Positions 43,876-54,439 of a stretch of 64,000 nucleotides of DNA are shown piece by piece; the stretch's first letter is position 1, and every line of letters starts with the position of its first letter. This DNA comes from Tolypocladium sp. Sup5 PDA-1. Lineage: Eukaryota; Ascomycota; Sordariomycetes; Hypocreales; Ophiocordycipitaceae. The position numbers were made by a program, and so were the translations under genes. Below the pieces are notes generated by a model, which worked only from the letters and a program-made list of their open reading frames with translations, ran no database searches and was not told the origin of the DNA. The stretch lies in NCBI GenBank assembly GCA_000750105.3, contig JPHH03000057.1, positions 124,001-188,000 of the forward strand. The letters run 5' to 3'.

Positions 43876-45505
43876 ATGTCGACCTCGGCGGCGGACGGCC
43901 ACGATGACGGCAAGCACAAGAGCCGGGCCCTCGCGCGCGCAAAGACGGCGCTGAGCTTCGTGTTGGCGCAGTGGCTCATCATCGGGTTCGGCGTCGCGTG
44001 CGTGCTGGCGTATTTCTTTCCCTGTGGGTTTCCCTTCTCTTGTTTGGTGTGGGTGAGTGGGTGAGTGAGTGTGTGAGTGAGTGTGTGAGTGAGTGAGAGG
44101 GTGAGCTGACACTGGGACAGCCGTTGCGGCGCACGGCGGCTCGATCCGCTCCGAGTACAGCATCCTCTACGGCGCCGTGGCATTCATCTTCCTCGTCAGC
44201 GGGCTGCAGCTCGCGCCGGACAAGCTGCGCCAGAACGCGACCAACTGGCGGCTGCACATCGCGGTGCAGGGCATCAGCTTCGTCGTGATTCCAGCCATTG
44301 TGCTTGGTGAGCCCTCACCCCGTACCCCTATATCATCGTCAACACCACAGCATCACAGCACGGTATGCTTACACGCAACAGCCGTCGTCCACATCTCCCT
44401 CGCCGCCGGCGCCCTCGCCTCGCACACGCCCGCCCTGCCCATCCTGCTCGGCCTCCTTACGACGGCCTGCCTGCCCACGACCATCGCCTCCAACGTGGTC
44501 ATGACGCGCGCGGCCGGCGGCGACGACGCGGCCGCCGTCATCGAGGTCGTGCTCGGCAACGTCGCCGGCGCGTTCCTCAGCCCGCTGCTCATCTACGGCT
44601 TCTTCCCGCGCGGCGACGACTTCGACGCCTGGCGGCCCGCGGACCCGGCCTCCCTGGGCCGCATGTACGCCGACGTCGCCAAGCAGCTTGGCCTGAGCGT
44701 CTTGCTGCCGCTGCTGGTGGGACAGGCGGTGCGGTGGCGCTGGGGCAGCGTGACGGTCAAGGTGCTGGATAGGTTGAAGTTGGCCAAGGTGTCGAGCTTC
44801 TGCCTCGTTCTGCTCGTGTGGTGAGTTGTACATGAGAAAGCCGGTTGTGAGTTGTGCTGACGGCGTTGACAGGACAACTTTCTCTGGCGCCTTCCAAACC
44901 GGCGCTCTCTTCAAGCTCTCCAAAGCCTCCGTCGTCTTCAACGTCTTCATCAACGTCGCGCTGTACATGGTCTTCACCGTGATATGCTTCTTCGCCGCCC
45001 GCCCGCCCCTGTGGCTCGCCGCCCGCCTCAACCCCATCCTCACGGGCTCCAGGCTCACCCGCAGGCTACCCGCGCGCGTGAAGCGCATCATCACCGTCAA
45101 GCAGATGCCCAAGCCGCAGACCGTCGCCGTGTGCTTCTGCGGCGCGGCCAAGACGACGAGCCTCGGCATCCCGCTCGTGACCTCCATGTGGAACGCCGCG
45201 GACGACCTGACGCGCGCGTATATCCAGATCCCCGTGCTGCTGTACACGATAGAGCAGGTGTGTACCCTCGCCAACAGCTACTGCATCGAGGACGTGAATG
45301 TTTGCTAATGCTGTGAGCAAAGGTCTTTATGGCGCAGATTCTCGTGTACTTTTTCAGATGGTATCTCCGGCGGGGGCAAAAGGCCGACGATGAGAGTCCA
45401 GAGGATGAAGATCAAGCTGCTGAGAGCGGGAACTCACCAGGTACGAACAACGGGGCTGGAGCAGCGGTAGAACAGGTACACGAAAACGCTTCGGAAAAGC
45501 GATAG
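43876..45505 (+). CDS. RCH1: RCH1/SLC10A7-like bile-acid:sodium symporter-family membrane protein
   Basis: About 447 residues in five exons; introns 44024-44120, about 44308-44381, about 44823-44871 and about 45259-45323. Ten or so hydrophobic helices: LSFVLAQWLIIGFGVACVLA, YGAVAFIFLVSGLQLAPDKL, LHIAVQGISFVVIPAIVL, ISLAAGALASH, ILLGLLTTACLPTTIASNVV, VLGNVAGAFLSPLLIYGFF, LSVLLPLLVGQAVR, VVFNVFINVALYMVFTVICF, VAVCFCGAAKTTSLGIPLVT and IPVLLYTIEQVFMAQILVYF. The LPTTIASNVVMTRAAGG and CGAAKTTSLGIPL blocks are the crossover-type signatures of the SBF/SLC10A7 family. In yeasts RCH1 sits in the plasma membrane and dampens calcium entry; that role is taken from the family. The first intron carries a long GTGA repeat. 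Convergent with GH1, 222 bp away. Confidence 0.92.
44043..44106. repeat. GTGA-type tetranucleotide repeat inside RCH1 intron 1
   Basis: GTGAGTGGGTGAGTGAGTGT and similar units fill most of the intron between the donor at 44024 and the branch-like GAGCTGAC. Several internal GTGAGT sequences could act as false donors. Confidence 0.85.
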
Positions 45506-45592
45506 CAGCATGGACAAGGGCATAATATGGATCTACGAAAGGCATTGGCATAATCACGGCGTCGCATACTCTCAGCGGTTAGGTTTGGATAA

Positions 45593-45640
45593 TTACCCAC
45601 AGCGTCTCTTACCCACAGCGTCTCTTACCCACAGCGTCTC
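45593..45640. repeat. three perfect 16-bp tandem copies
   Basis: TTACCCACAGCGTCTC occurs three times back to back (45593-45608, 45609-45624, 45625-45640) in the 222-bp gap between convergent RCH1 and GH1. Confidence 0.96.
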
Positions 45641-45727
45641 ATTCGTTCCATCGTTCGCCAACTACCTTCACCTCAGGTATCATTCTGTTACCCTCCTCCG
45701 TGGCAGCCAAGACAGATATCACAACAT

Positions 45728-47223
45728 CTACTTCTTTATCAAGCCGTCAAACAGCGGCTTGAGGCGTCTGGCGCTCTTCTTGGGATACCTCCGCTGTCCA
45801 TTCGCATAGTCAACATAGCACACGCCAAACCTCGTCTCATACCCCTCGTGCCACTCAAAGTTGTCCATGAGCGACCACGCAAAGTACCCCCTGACGTTGA
45901 CGCCGTCCAGCGCCACCGCCGTCGCCATGGCCCGCACGTAGTCGTCGTAGTACCGCACGCGGAAGTCGTCCTCGAGGATCTTGTCCTGCGGCATGTCGTT
46001 CTCACCCTTGATGCTCGTCCCGTTCTCCGTCACGTAGATCTTCGGGTGGCCGTAGCGCCTGCTCAGCCAGACGAGCAGGTCCCGGAAGCCCGGCGCGCAG
46101 GGCCGCAGCCACGGGGACTGCGTCTCCTCGCCGATACAGTCGCCGTTTTTGTTGTGGAAGAGGATCTCGAGGTGGCCAGCAAAGTCGTGGGCATCGGGGG
46201 TCCCGGGCCGGTGCTTGATGTAGTTTGCCGTGTAGTGGTTCATGCCGTAGAAGTCGTTGGAGCCGTGGACGAGCGCAATCTCCTCTGGCGAAAAGGTGGG
46301 CAGGCGGTCGCCGAGCTGCTTGCGCATCGAGGCCGGGTAGTCGCCGAGATAGATGGGGTCGGCAAACCAGGCGATGGTAAACTCAAGCTTGCGTTCGCAA
46401 GCCTCGACGTCGGCCGGGTCCGTGGCGTCCCAGGGGTATACGGCATCACCGTTGAGAACCATGCCAATCTCACCGCCGCGGCTTGGCTTGAACTCTTCCC
46501 TGTAAACCTTGACGGCACGTCCGTGGGCAACGAGCAGAGTGTGTGCCGCGATCCAGGGCTCCGTCGTGCCGTCGCCCACTGAGCTGCGGCCGCGGTCCGA
46601 CGTCCGTCCAGGGGCAAACTGACCAACGTTGTAGCCCAGGATGGAAGAACACCACGGCTCGTTGAAAGTAGCCCAGTGCTTGACCTTGGGCAGTGCCGCA
46701 AAGACGACGCGCGAGTAGCGCTCAAAGTCGCGCGGGAACTCTGTGCGGTTCAGCAATCCGCCGTACCGCTTGTCCAGCTCCTCGGGCACGTCCCAGTGCA
46801 GGAGGGTGACGAAAGGCGTTATGCCAGCCGCGAGCAGGTCGTCGACGAACTTGACGTAGTGGTCGAGCCCGGCTTGGTTCACGGGATCAGCGCGGCCTCC
46901 CTTGGGGATGATGCGTGACCAGGAAAGGGAGAAGCGGTAGGCCGTGGCGCCTAGCGACTTGAGCAGGGCAACGTCCTCTGCGGTGCGGTTGTACGAGTCG
47001 CAGGCAACGTTGCCCGAGGAGCCGTCTGCAATCTTGCCGGGGATCTTGCAGAAGCTGTCCCAGATGCTCGGGCCGCGCCCGTCTTGCTCAACGGCGCCCT
47101 CGATCTGATATCTAACCCCAGGTCAGTACTTGGATGCGCATATGGATTGGAGGGCAGAGGTTCTGGGGAGAGTACGTACGCGGCGGTGGCAAAGCCCCAG
47201 AGGAAGTCCTTGGGCAAAGACAT
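45728..47223 (-). CDS. GH1 beta-glucosidase (intracellular)
   Basis: Hydrolyses beta-glucosides such as cellobiose. About 476 residues in two exons (intron about 47107-47175 joins AAY to QIEGAVEQDGRG). GH1 marks are complete: N-terminal signature FLWGFATAAYQIEG, SIWDSF, YRFSLSWSRIIP, HWDVPEEL, the acid/base TFNEPWC, NHYTANY, the nucleophile VTENGTS and GYFAWSLMDNFEWHEGY with RFGVCYVDY. No signal peptide is seen: it begins MSLPKDFLW, so it is likely cytosolic, as in other fungal GH1 enzymes that split imported cellobiose. The start is the ATG at 47223, right before the signature. Confidence 0.97.
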
Positions 47224-48594
47224 GTCTGCTTGTCTGGGTTTCCAGTCGTGTACGCCCGAGGTGTTCTTGGCCAGAGGCAAACGGGGTTGTGGCAGTATGC
47301 CTCGATCAAATCGTCACTGCACCCGCAAGCGAACCACTACACGCAACGTATTCAGCTTCCTCAAGACGCGAGTGTTGTTTGATAGAAAGCGCATCTGCCC
47401 CATGATATAGCCAACGGCCCGGTCCGTCACTCGAGAGGACTCGGCCTCATATATACCCAGAAACAGGCCACGCAGACAACCGTACCACGGGAAGCAAACA
47501 CCGTCGCCGACCAAGCGGAGACGTGAGCTAATGCACCCCGATGGCAAACACCGGCGTCGCCCGCGTATCGGTCCGCGTCAACCGACCCCAGCCCCCCATT
47601 GGGCGCCTATACGGCGCCGTACGAACGCCATGCTTTTTTGCCCACCACCTCGGCGGCTCAATGGGACTTGAAGCTGAAGGATAAAATGCACCACGGGAGC
47701 GTCGACCCTTGACAGCATCCGTGAGGGTGGGTGTGTGCGTTCGTGGGTGCCCCGGGGATGGAAGAGATAAACCCCATGGCGGGGTAAATCGACAGCCCCC
47801 AACCTTGACGTCGATACGTCGGCCCGTCTATCCGGCGGCGCAGAATGCCCCCACGAACCTAGGGGCCACGGCTACAGGGCGGGAGTTGTAATTACTGTAC
47901 TGTAGAACCAGTCAGGGCTGACAATCACTTGGAGTCGGAGGCGCCACGACGCTATGCCGTCTCGTCTTCCAGCTGCGGGCAGGCATGTGCTCGGGGCTCC
48001 AACGGCTGCTCATCCGTCGAACCCGCGGCTCGTCGGGAACACATCCCGCAATCTGTAGCGCACCGAGTATTAGTCCGTACATGTGCTTTATTCAAATATG
48101 ACTTCTTTACCCGTAATCTCTCAAGTCACGTGGCGCAACACCCGGCATCTTCGGTGGAACAGGCACTCATATTTTCGCCATCTCATCAGCAACCAGCTGC
48201 CCCCTTCGTCTCTCGGATACACATACACATATAAGCACCTTCGTCTACCTGCGGCCGTAACCTGCGCCAAATACTCCCTCACATTGTAACACTCCTGGTG
48301 CTGTTTCGCAGTGTCCCGTGGTCGTGATACCGTGGTCTTGCTCGCCCCCATCGTCCCAATACTTGAACAAGAACTGTCCAAGGGCGAGGCTTTCTCTCAC
48401 CCCCTCAAAACAATGCCTTCAACTCCTCAGTGCTGTCCCTCCATCCTCAACTCGGTCAAACCAGGACGCTTTCAGACAATGGATGATTCCAGTGTCGACA
48501 TACCCCTGCCCCCCACCCTGATCTGCCAGGTCAGCACACGATCACGGGAGTCTCATAGACACCGTCCTAGGACTCAGCACCGAACCATTGCCAT
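47224..48594. other. intergenic
   Basis: 1.4 kb between two minus-strand genes: GH1 promoter side and 3' side of the GFA-like gene. No supported coding sequence. A TTAGTCCGTAC motif copy lies at 48070-48080. Confidence 0.55.
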
Positions 48595-49415
48595 CTAGTC
48601 ATCCCGGTCCTGCAGTTTCCGCTTCCCCGACGATGCCGACCCCGTCTCCATGTCCACGTCATCGCTCGCGTTGCCGCTCTCGCCGCCGTCCGTGTACTCG
48701 ACAATCTCCCACTCCACCTTGACGCTCCCGTCCTGCGACCGCTGCACCCCCTGGCTGCGCCGCATGTTTCCCAGCCGCGTGCCCTCGACCATGCCGTCGA
48801 ACCAGGGCACGCCAAACGACTCCCGCAGCGCCGTGGACTTGGTCGGCGTGGCCGCGACGGGCCGATCCTCACCTTGTCCTTGTTGTTGTTGTTGTTGTTG
48901 TTGCTGCTGCTGCTGTTCCAGCTCGCTCTCGTCGGGGATGAGCCCCATATCCTCCAGGTCGCGGAGGTCCTCGCGCAGCAGGCTCCCCAGCGTGAGGTTG
49001 ATGTAGTCAGCCTCGCTCATGGGGTGCTCGGACCAGTACGATAGCGGCGTGCCGCAGAAGCCGCAGAAGTGGCGCTTCGAGTGCTGCTGGCTGGGGTGCG
49101 TGTACACGCGCCGGATCATGGTGCGCGTCTCGTCGGGGAAGAAGGCAAACGTCGTGCTGTGGTACCACGCCAGAGGCACGCGGATGTAGGCGGCGAGGGG
49201 CGTCGCCAAGGGGATCTCTGTTGTCGTCAGCCATCACGTCAGCTTGCTGTTCCCCGTCCATCAAGCGTCCAAGTACATATGGAATCACACATACGGTGGA
49301 CCGGCTCGGTGTTGAATAGGACCTGTGCCTCGCCGACACCGTCCTGCGGCACGGCGATGATGTAACGGTTCCGGCCACACTGGCAGCCACCCCGCAGTGG
49401 TCGCAGCTCGCTCAT
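48595..49415 (-). CDS. GFA/CENP-V-fold (Mss4-like) protein lacking the catalytic zinc site
   Basis: About 248 residues in two exons (intron about 49219-49294 joins EPVH to QIPLATPLA). It has the GFA/CENP-V fold marks GGCQCGRNRY at the start, WYHSTTFAFFPDETRTM in the middle and HFCGFCGTPLSYW later. These two CxC/CxxC pairs form the structural zinc site of the family. The central CxCxxC of glutathione-dependent formaldehyde-activating enzymes is absent: the corresponding segment reads EPVHQIPLATPLAAY. It is therefore unlikely to have that activity. The C-terminal half is a fungal extension with a Gln run (about 12 residues from CAA/CAG/TTG-strand repeats at 48880-48915) and a Ser/Asp-rich end. 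Divergent from the aldo/keto reductase, 543 bp apart. Confidence 0.85.
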
Positions 49416-49958
49416 GGCGTCGGGTGTTCGAAGGAGCGATTGCGGTCGATTCGGGGGCTCTTCCTTGAAGCGGTCGTCGAGGATCGCGGGCGGATGGCGG
49501 CACGACGGGAGGAGATGCAACTCGGGGAACTCGGGTGGCAGTGAATGGATGGATGGATGATGACTGGGGTTGTTTGACCGAGCCCTGGAGAGCAACAGAT
49601 CGGGGTGGCATGTTCTGGCAGTGACGAAAGTGAGGGTCACTGTCGGTGGGGCAGCTGGAGCGAGCTGCTTACAGGGGGGTTTATGTACGAGTAGCGCCGT
49701 TGCTCCACTGATGCAGCTCCTCCAGGGCGGGGTGGTGGCGAGCCTGGAGCTGCATCCACGATGTCATGGACTCATGGCGGTGCCGCTGATGAATCAGCTA
49801 CCCTAGAGATACCAGTCCTTGCCCAGCAGATGGGCGCTGGAACTTTAATAAAGGCTCTAATCGGCTCATTGCATATTCATTCCTCTTCTACTCACTCATC
49901 CCATCCTCCATTGCTACCGACGACCGTAGCTAATTTCAATCTCGTCTGTGCTGCAACA
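49416..49958. other. shared divergent promoter, GFA-like gene and aldo/keto reductase
   Basis: 543 bp between divergent starts. No gene. A TTTAATAAAGG stretch about 110 bp before the reductase ATG could be a TATA-like element. Confidence 0.5.
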
Positions 49959-50864
49959 ATGGGCGCTCTCACCATTCACGACACCCTCCCCATCCCTAAC
50001 ACCAACACCTCCATCCCACGCCTCGGCTTCGGCGTGTACCAGCTCTACGGCCAGCCCTGCCAGCAAGCCATTCTCGCCGCCCTCGCCGCCGGCTTCCGGC
50101 ACGTCGACTCGGCCCAGCTCTACCGCAACGAGTCCGAGGTCGGCGCCACGGTGCAGCGGTCGCCCGTCAAGCGCGAGGATGTCTTCCTGACCACCAAGAT
50201 CCGCGCCGCGGCGGGCAGCCCCGAGAGGACGTACCAGAGCGCCCTCGACAGCGTCAACAAGATCGGCGGCGCGGGCGGCTACGTCGACCTCTTCCTCGTC
50301 CACATCCCCGGCTCCAGCCGCGAGGCCAGAGAGGAGCTGTGGAAGGCGCTCGAGAAGCTGCACGGCGAGGGCAAGGCCAAGGCCATCGGCGTGAGCAACT
50401 TTCGCGTGCAGCACCTCGAGGAGATGAAGGAATATGCGCGCGTCTGGCCGCCCCATGTGAACCAGCTCGAGGTGAGATAGTAACATGCCGTCTTATACAC
50501 GGCTTGCTTGAGTGCATGCTGACCAGAGCAGCTCCACCCCTGGTGTCAGCAGCGCGACCTGGTCCGGTTCTGCCGCGACAATAGCATCGTCCTGCAGGCC
50601 TACAGCCCGCTGTCCTGCGGCGAGCATCTCGGCGACAAGACTCTGGGAGCTGTGGCGGCCAAGCACGGAAAGTCGCCCGCCCAGGTGCTGATCCGGTACG
50701 GGCTGCAGAAGAACTGGGTGCCTCTGCCAAAGAGTGGTAACCCCGAGAGAATCAAGCAAAACGCCGACGTATTCGACTTTGCGCTGGATGACGACGATAT
50801 CAAGGCGCTGGACGGGCTGGACAAGGGCCCTACTGGCGCTCTGTTCCCAGCCAACGTGAAATGA
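49959..50864 (+). CDS. aldo/keto reductase
   Basis: An NADPH-dependent carbonyl reductase with TIM-barrel fold, about 281 residues in two exons (intron about 50473-50530). Catalytic tetrad: Asp in HVDSAQLY, Tyr in LYRNE, Lys in TTKIR, His in DLFLVHIPG. Family signatures: RLGFGVYQ at the first strand, AIGVSNFRVQHLEEM, and the cofactor-binding VPLPKSGNPERIKQNADVFD near the end. The C-terminal loop is short (GALFPANVK), typical of fungal AKRs of the 2,5-diketo-gluconate-reductase-like group. The substrate is unknown. Convergent with the ligase gene, 146 bp away. Confidence 0.95.
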
Positions 50865-51010
50865 GACGATGAGCATAAGACTTCCATAGACTGGCAATCC
50901 ATTTGCCATACGGCTCGGATATGATTACGATACGGGGTATGACCAATCGCCCTCGGAGACATCCTATAATGAACCAAAATAGGCATTTCCAAACCCTTTG
51001 CTCGCCCCCT

Positions 51011-52932
51011 TTACGCCTTGCGGCCGTTCTTTGCCCACTCGCGCAGGTCGTTCTTCTTAATCTTGCCCGTACTCGTCTTGGGGAGCTCCGGCACAATCTC
51101 CACCTCCCTCGGCACCATGAACTTGCTAATGTTGCTGTTGTGCTTGGCCCACGAGATGACGTCCTCGCCAGCCACATTCTTGCCCTCCTTGACCGTGATG
51201 AACGCCTTTGGCCGCTCTCCCCAGTGCGAGTCTGGGACAGCCACGACTCCGGCCTCGAGTATATCGGGATGCTGGACGAGCATGCTCTCGAGCGCAACCG
51301 ACGAGATGTTCTCGCCACCAGAGATGATGATGTCCTTGGCACGGTCGAGGATCTGGGCACTGCCGTCGGGGTGCCACACAGCGAGGTCGCCCGAGTGAAG
51401 ACCACCGCCCGCGAACAGCTTGCGCGTCGCCTCGGCATCCTTGTAATACCCCTTGGCACAGATGTTGCCAAAGAAGACAATCTCTCCAATCTCCTGGCCG
51501 TCCTTGGCCACATCGACGTAGACACCCTCAGGCTCATCCGGCTTGATGATGCGGATGGGAAGACTGGTGATGAAGCCGTGTCCCTGGCGAGCCATCTTGG
51601 CGTATTTCTCCTGGGACGGCAGGTTCTCCCACTCGGGCAGGGGGTAGCATTTCGTGATGGGGCCATACGTTTCTGAGTCTCATTAGCCAGTGAAGTGCAT
51701 ATGGAGCTGTATATGGAGACCCACCGGTCATGCCATACACGTGTACGGGCATCAGGTTCAGGTTCGTCTGTCAGATGTTAGTATCCATATCACAAACTAG
51801 CGAATGCATGACTGCAGTACCATTTGCTCAAAGAGATGGCCGCTGGGCGGGCTGGCAGCGACGGTCACTTGGACAGGCCGCGGGAGCTTCTCGGCCTCCT
51901 TGGCCGCGACGAGGAGGGTGTTGACTGTCGGGGCCGCATTGAAGTGGGTGATGCCTTCTTCTTTCAAGAGTTTCCAGATAAGGGGGTAGTCGATCTTTCT
52001 CAGGCAGACATTGACGCCTCGGACGGCGACCACTGACCAGGGGAACGTCCACCCCATGGCATGAAACCTGCAACTTTGTCAGTATCATTTTAACAATCTG
52101 ATGAAAGCAGGGGGGGTTACATGGGTAGCGTCCACAGATACTTGCAACGGCCAGTGTTGAGCCCGGATTCGATGATGTTGCCCACAGCTGCCAGGTAGGC
52201 GCTGCGGTGGGTGTAGACGACACCCTTGGGCCGGGAGGTGGTGCCTGATGTGAAGGGAATGGCAAGCATATCGTCCTCGTTGTTGGCCTTGGACTGAAGG
52301 CCAGCCCAGCCGCGACCGCCCTGTGAGCGGTCATGGGCCTGGCCCTCCAAGACGGCTTCATTGAAGGGTCCACAGCCGGGCCCTTCAGTCTTGTCGGTGT
52401 CCTACAGGAAAAGCCGTCAGCATGAGTTGATTGGGGACAACTGAGGACTTTCACGGCATACCAGATCGATAATCAGCGGCACATTGCTGTGTGTCCTCTT
52501 GTACGTCTCCAGCAACCCCTCAAACTCCTTGTCCACAATGATGCAGTCGACCTCGGCAAACTCGAAGATGTAGGCAATGTCATCCTCCTTGAGTCTGTAG
52601 TTGGCCGGGACGACGACACCACCACCCGCGACGATGCCGTAAATGGACTCGAGGAAAGCCGGTGTATTGGGGGCCAGGATGCCGACTCGGGTGTGGCCGC
52701 GCTTCTTCAGGTAGTAGGCCAATCCTATGGCACGGGCTGCAAAGTCCCTGTATGAGCGACGGATGGTGACGCCGTTGGTGGTGATGTGGAAGATGGCATC
52801 GGCATTGGGCTCGACAGCGGCGGCGCGCTCGAGGAAGAATGTGGGTGACAGGTGGTGGATGTGTGGAGGAGCCGGAGACGGTGGCAGCAGGTGGTTGAGG
52901 ATGGAGCGGATGCGGGAGGGAGGGCCAGACAT
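51011..52932 (-). CDS. AMP-forming acyl-CoA ligase
   Basis: About 565 residues in six exons. It activates a carboxylic acid as acyl-AMP and then acyl-CoA. Adenylation motifs: P-loop FTSGTTSRPKGVVYTHRSAY (Ser in place of the usual Gly after TT, as in plant and fungal AAE-type ligases), HAMGWTF (strand of the A4 type), A5 YGMTETYGP made by splicing across the intron at about 51672-51724, A7 HSGDLAVWHPDG, A8 ILDRAKDIIISGGENISS, and A10 PKTSTGKIKKNDLRE. There is no N-terminal signal. The C-terminus GRKA is not a classic peroxisomal signal. The substrate may be a medium-chain or aromatic acid; this cannot be decided here. Confidence 0.93.
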
Positions 52933-54439
52933 GGCGACGGCGGCAACAATCCCAGAGCCAGCAGGTTATCGGGATGTGAGTTTGCAGGTATTTTGAGTTC
53001 AGAAAGGGCAGTGACGTGAATTAAGAATGAGACGAGACGAGACGAGATGAGATGAGATGAGAGGCGAGATGAGAGGAACAAATCGGGGCGGCTGTGATTC
53101 GGCTCAACCCTCCCTGGTATAGCCGGGTTCCTGTGGGCCGAGACGGCAGACTGGCGGCTTCCCCGCGAGTCGGCAACGGCAACGGACTACTGTACGGTCC
53201 CGGGTAAGGTAGCCCGGGGCGCGGTGGGACAGTCAGCCAGCACCCCATGGATCCTCATGATCCCCGCATACCCCTCTTGATGGTGATGGCTTCAACCAGC
53301 TCTGCGCTTCAAACGCGAAAGTTCATAGAACGGCATGGGGAAGTTGCATGATGCAAAGGCCACCATGGGTGCCGAAAGCTGCAGTAATGCCTGTGGACAA
53401 TATGATGCATTCTGAGACGTGACCTATATATATATTTGCTTAAGCTGGGCTGATACACGAGCCAAGGGCTAAACCCGTCCGGCGAGCCTGGCCGCTGTCT
53501 GACAACACAGGTCCATAAAGGCCTCCTTGCCGAGTCAGGTCGCTGCTGTATTACGAAGTAGCACGAAAACAATTATGCAGAAAATAGCGTCTCGGTATTT
53601 CCCGGCTTGAGCATGATGGGATTAGCAATGTCGAGAGGCGGAGGGAGGGCAGACAGCCTTGTTGCACGCTCCAGATCAAATAAGTTCTTGGACATAACAG
53701 TATGTACGTACATGCCAACTCGCAGCCCTACAGCGATCAATGCCACAGAGAATCTGGCTCCAATTACATTGCATGTGGTGCACTAGCTTGATGCACACAT
53801 GAGGCGGATAACTGTGGTGGAGCTCCGCGATCAAGATCCATGCTCCACGCCCTCCAGGGACTGATAGCGCACTGGCCTGTCACGCCTTGACGCTTAGCAG
53901 CGCCATCACTGACGGAGCTCCATCGTCAAACCAGAGCTCCCGTCTCTACCCTGCTGCCTCGCGACTCCATCCAACTTCCATCATTTCATCCCTTGCTCAC
54001 CTATCCTTTCACGACTTGCTGATCTGCTTGCGCCTGGAAGCCGACTGGCCGCCTGCTTGCTGTCCAGCGCGAGGACACTGCATTCATTCCGCTGCTTCCC
54101 GCGCCTCCACAAACGATCCTTGGAGCTGCATCCGGCGACGGAGACTCGCCTTGCCCCTCGCTCGTGTCGTCGTACGTCAGTCCCGCTCGACTCTGGCAAG
54201 CGCACCGCATTTAGACTTTGCGGGACGAAAGAGGCTCCCTTGGCGTGCACTATCTACGGACTACGGAGTATGCGCATCTGAAATCTGGTATGTCTTAGGC
54301 CTACTTGCTCTCTTTCACCATCACGCGTCGTCGGTGTTCCTCCTCGGAGCTCTCGTCCACCATCCGTCGCAGCACAGCCCCAGCCCCGGATCCAAACCAA
54401 CGGCCCCATCCTCGTGGCTAGACCAGGGACTCACACACA
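52933..54439. other. intergenic, divergent promoters ligase / VPS9 protein
   Basis: 1.5 kb. No supported gene. Holds a GAGAC/GAGAT repeat (53029-53068) and a CTACGGACTACGGAGTA motif (54254-54270) in the likely leader of the VPS9 gene. Confidence 0.55.
53029..53068. repeat. (GAGAC)n/(GAGAT)n pentanucleotide repeat
   Basis: Three GAGAC units followed by three or four GAGAT-like units, about 100 bp upstream of the ligase start. Confidence 0.85.
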
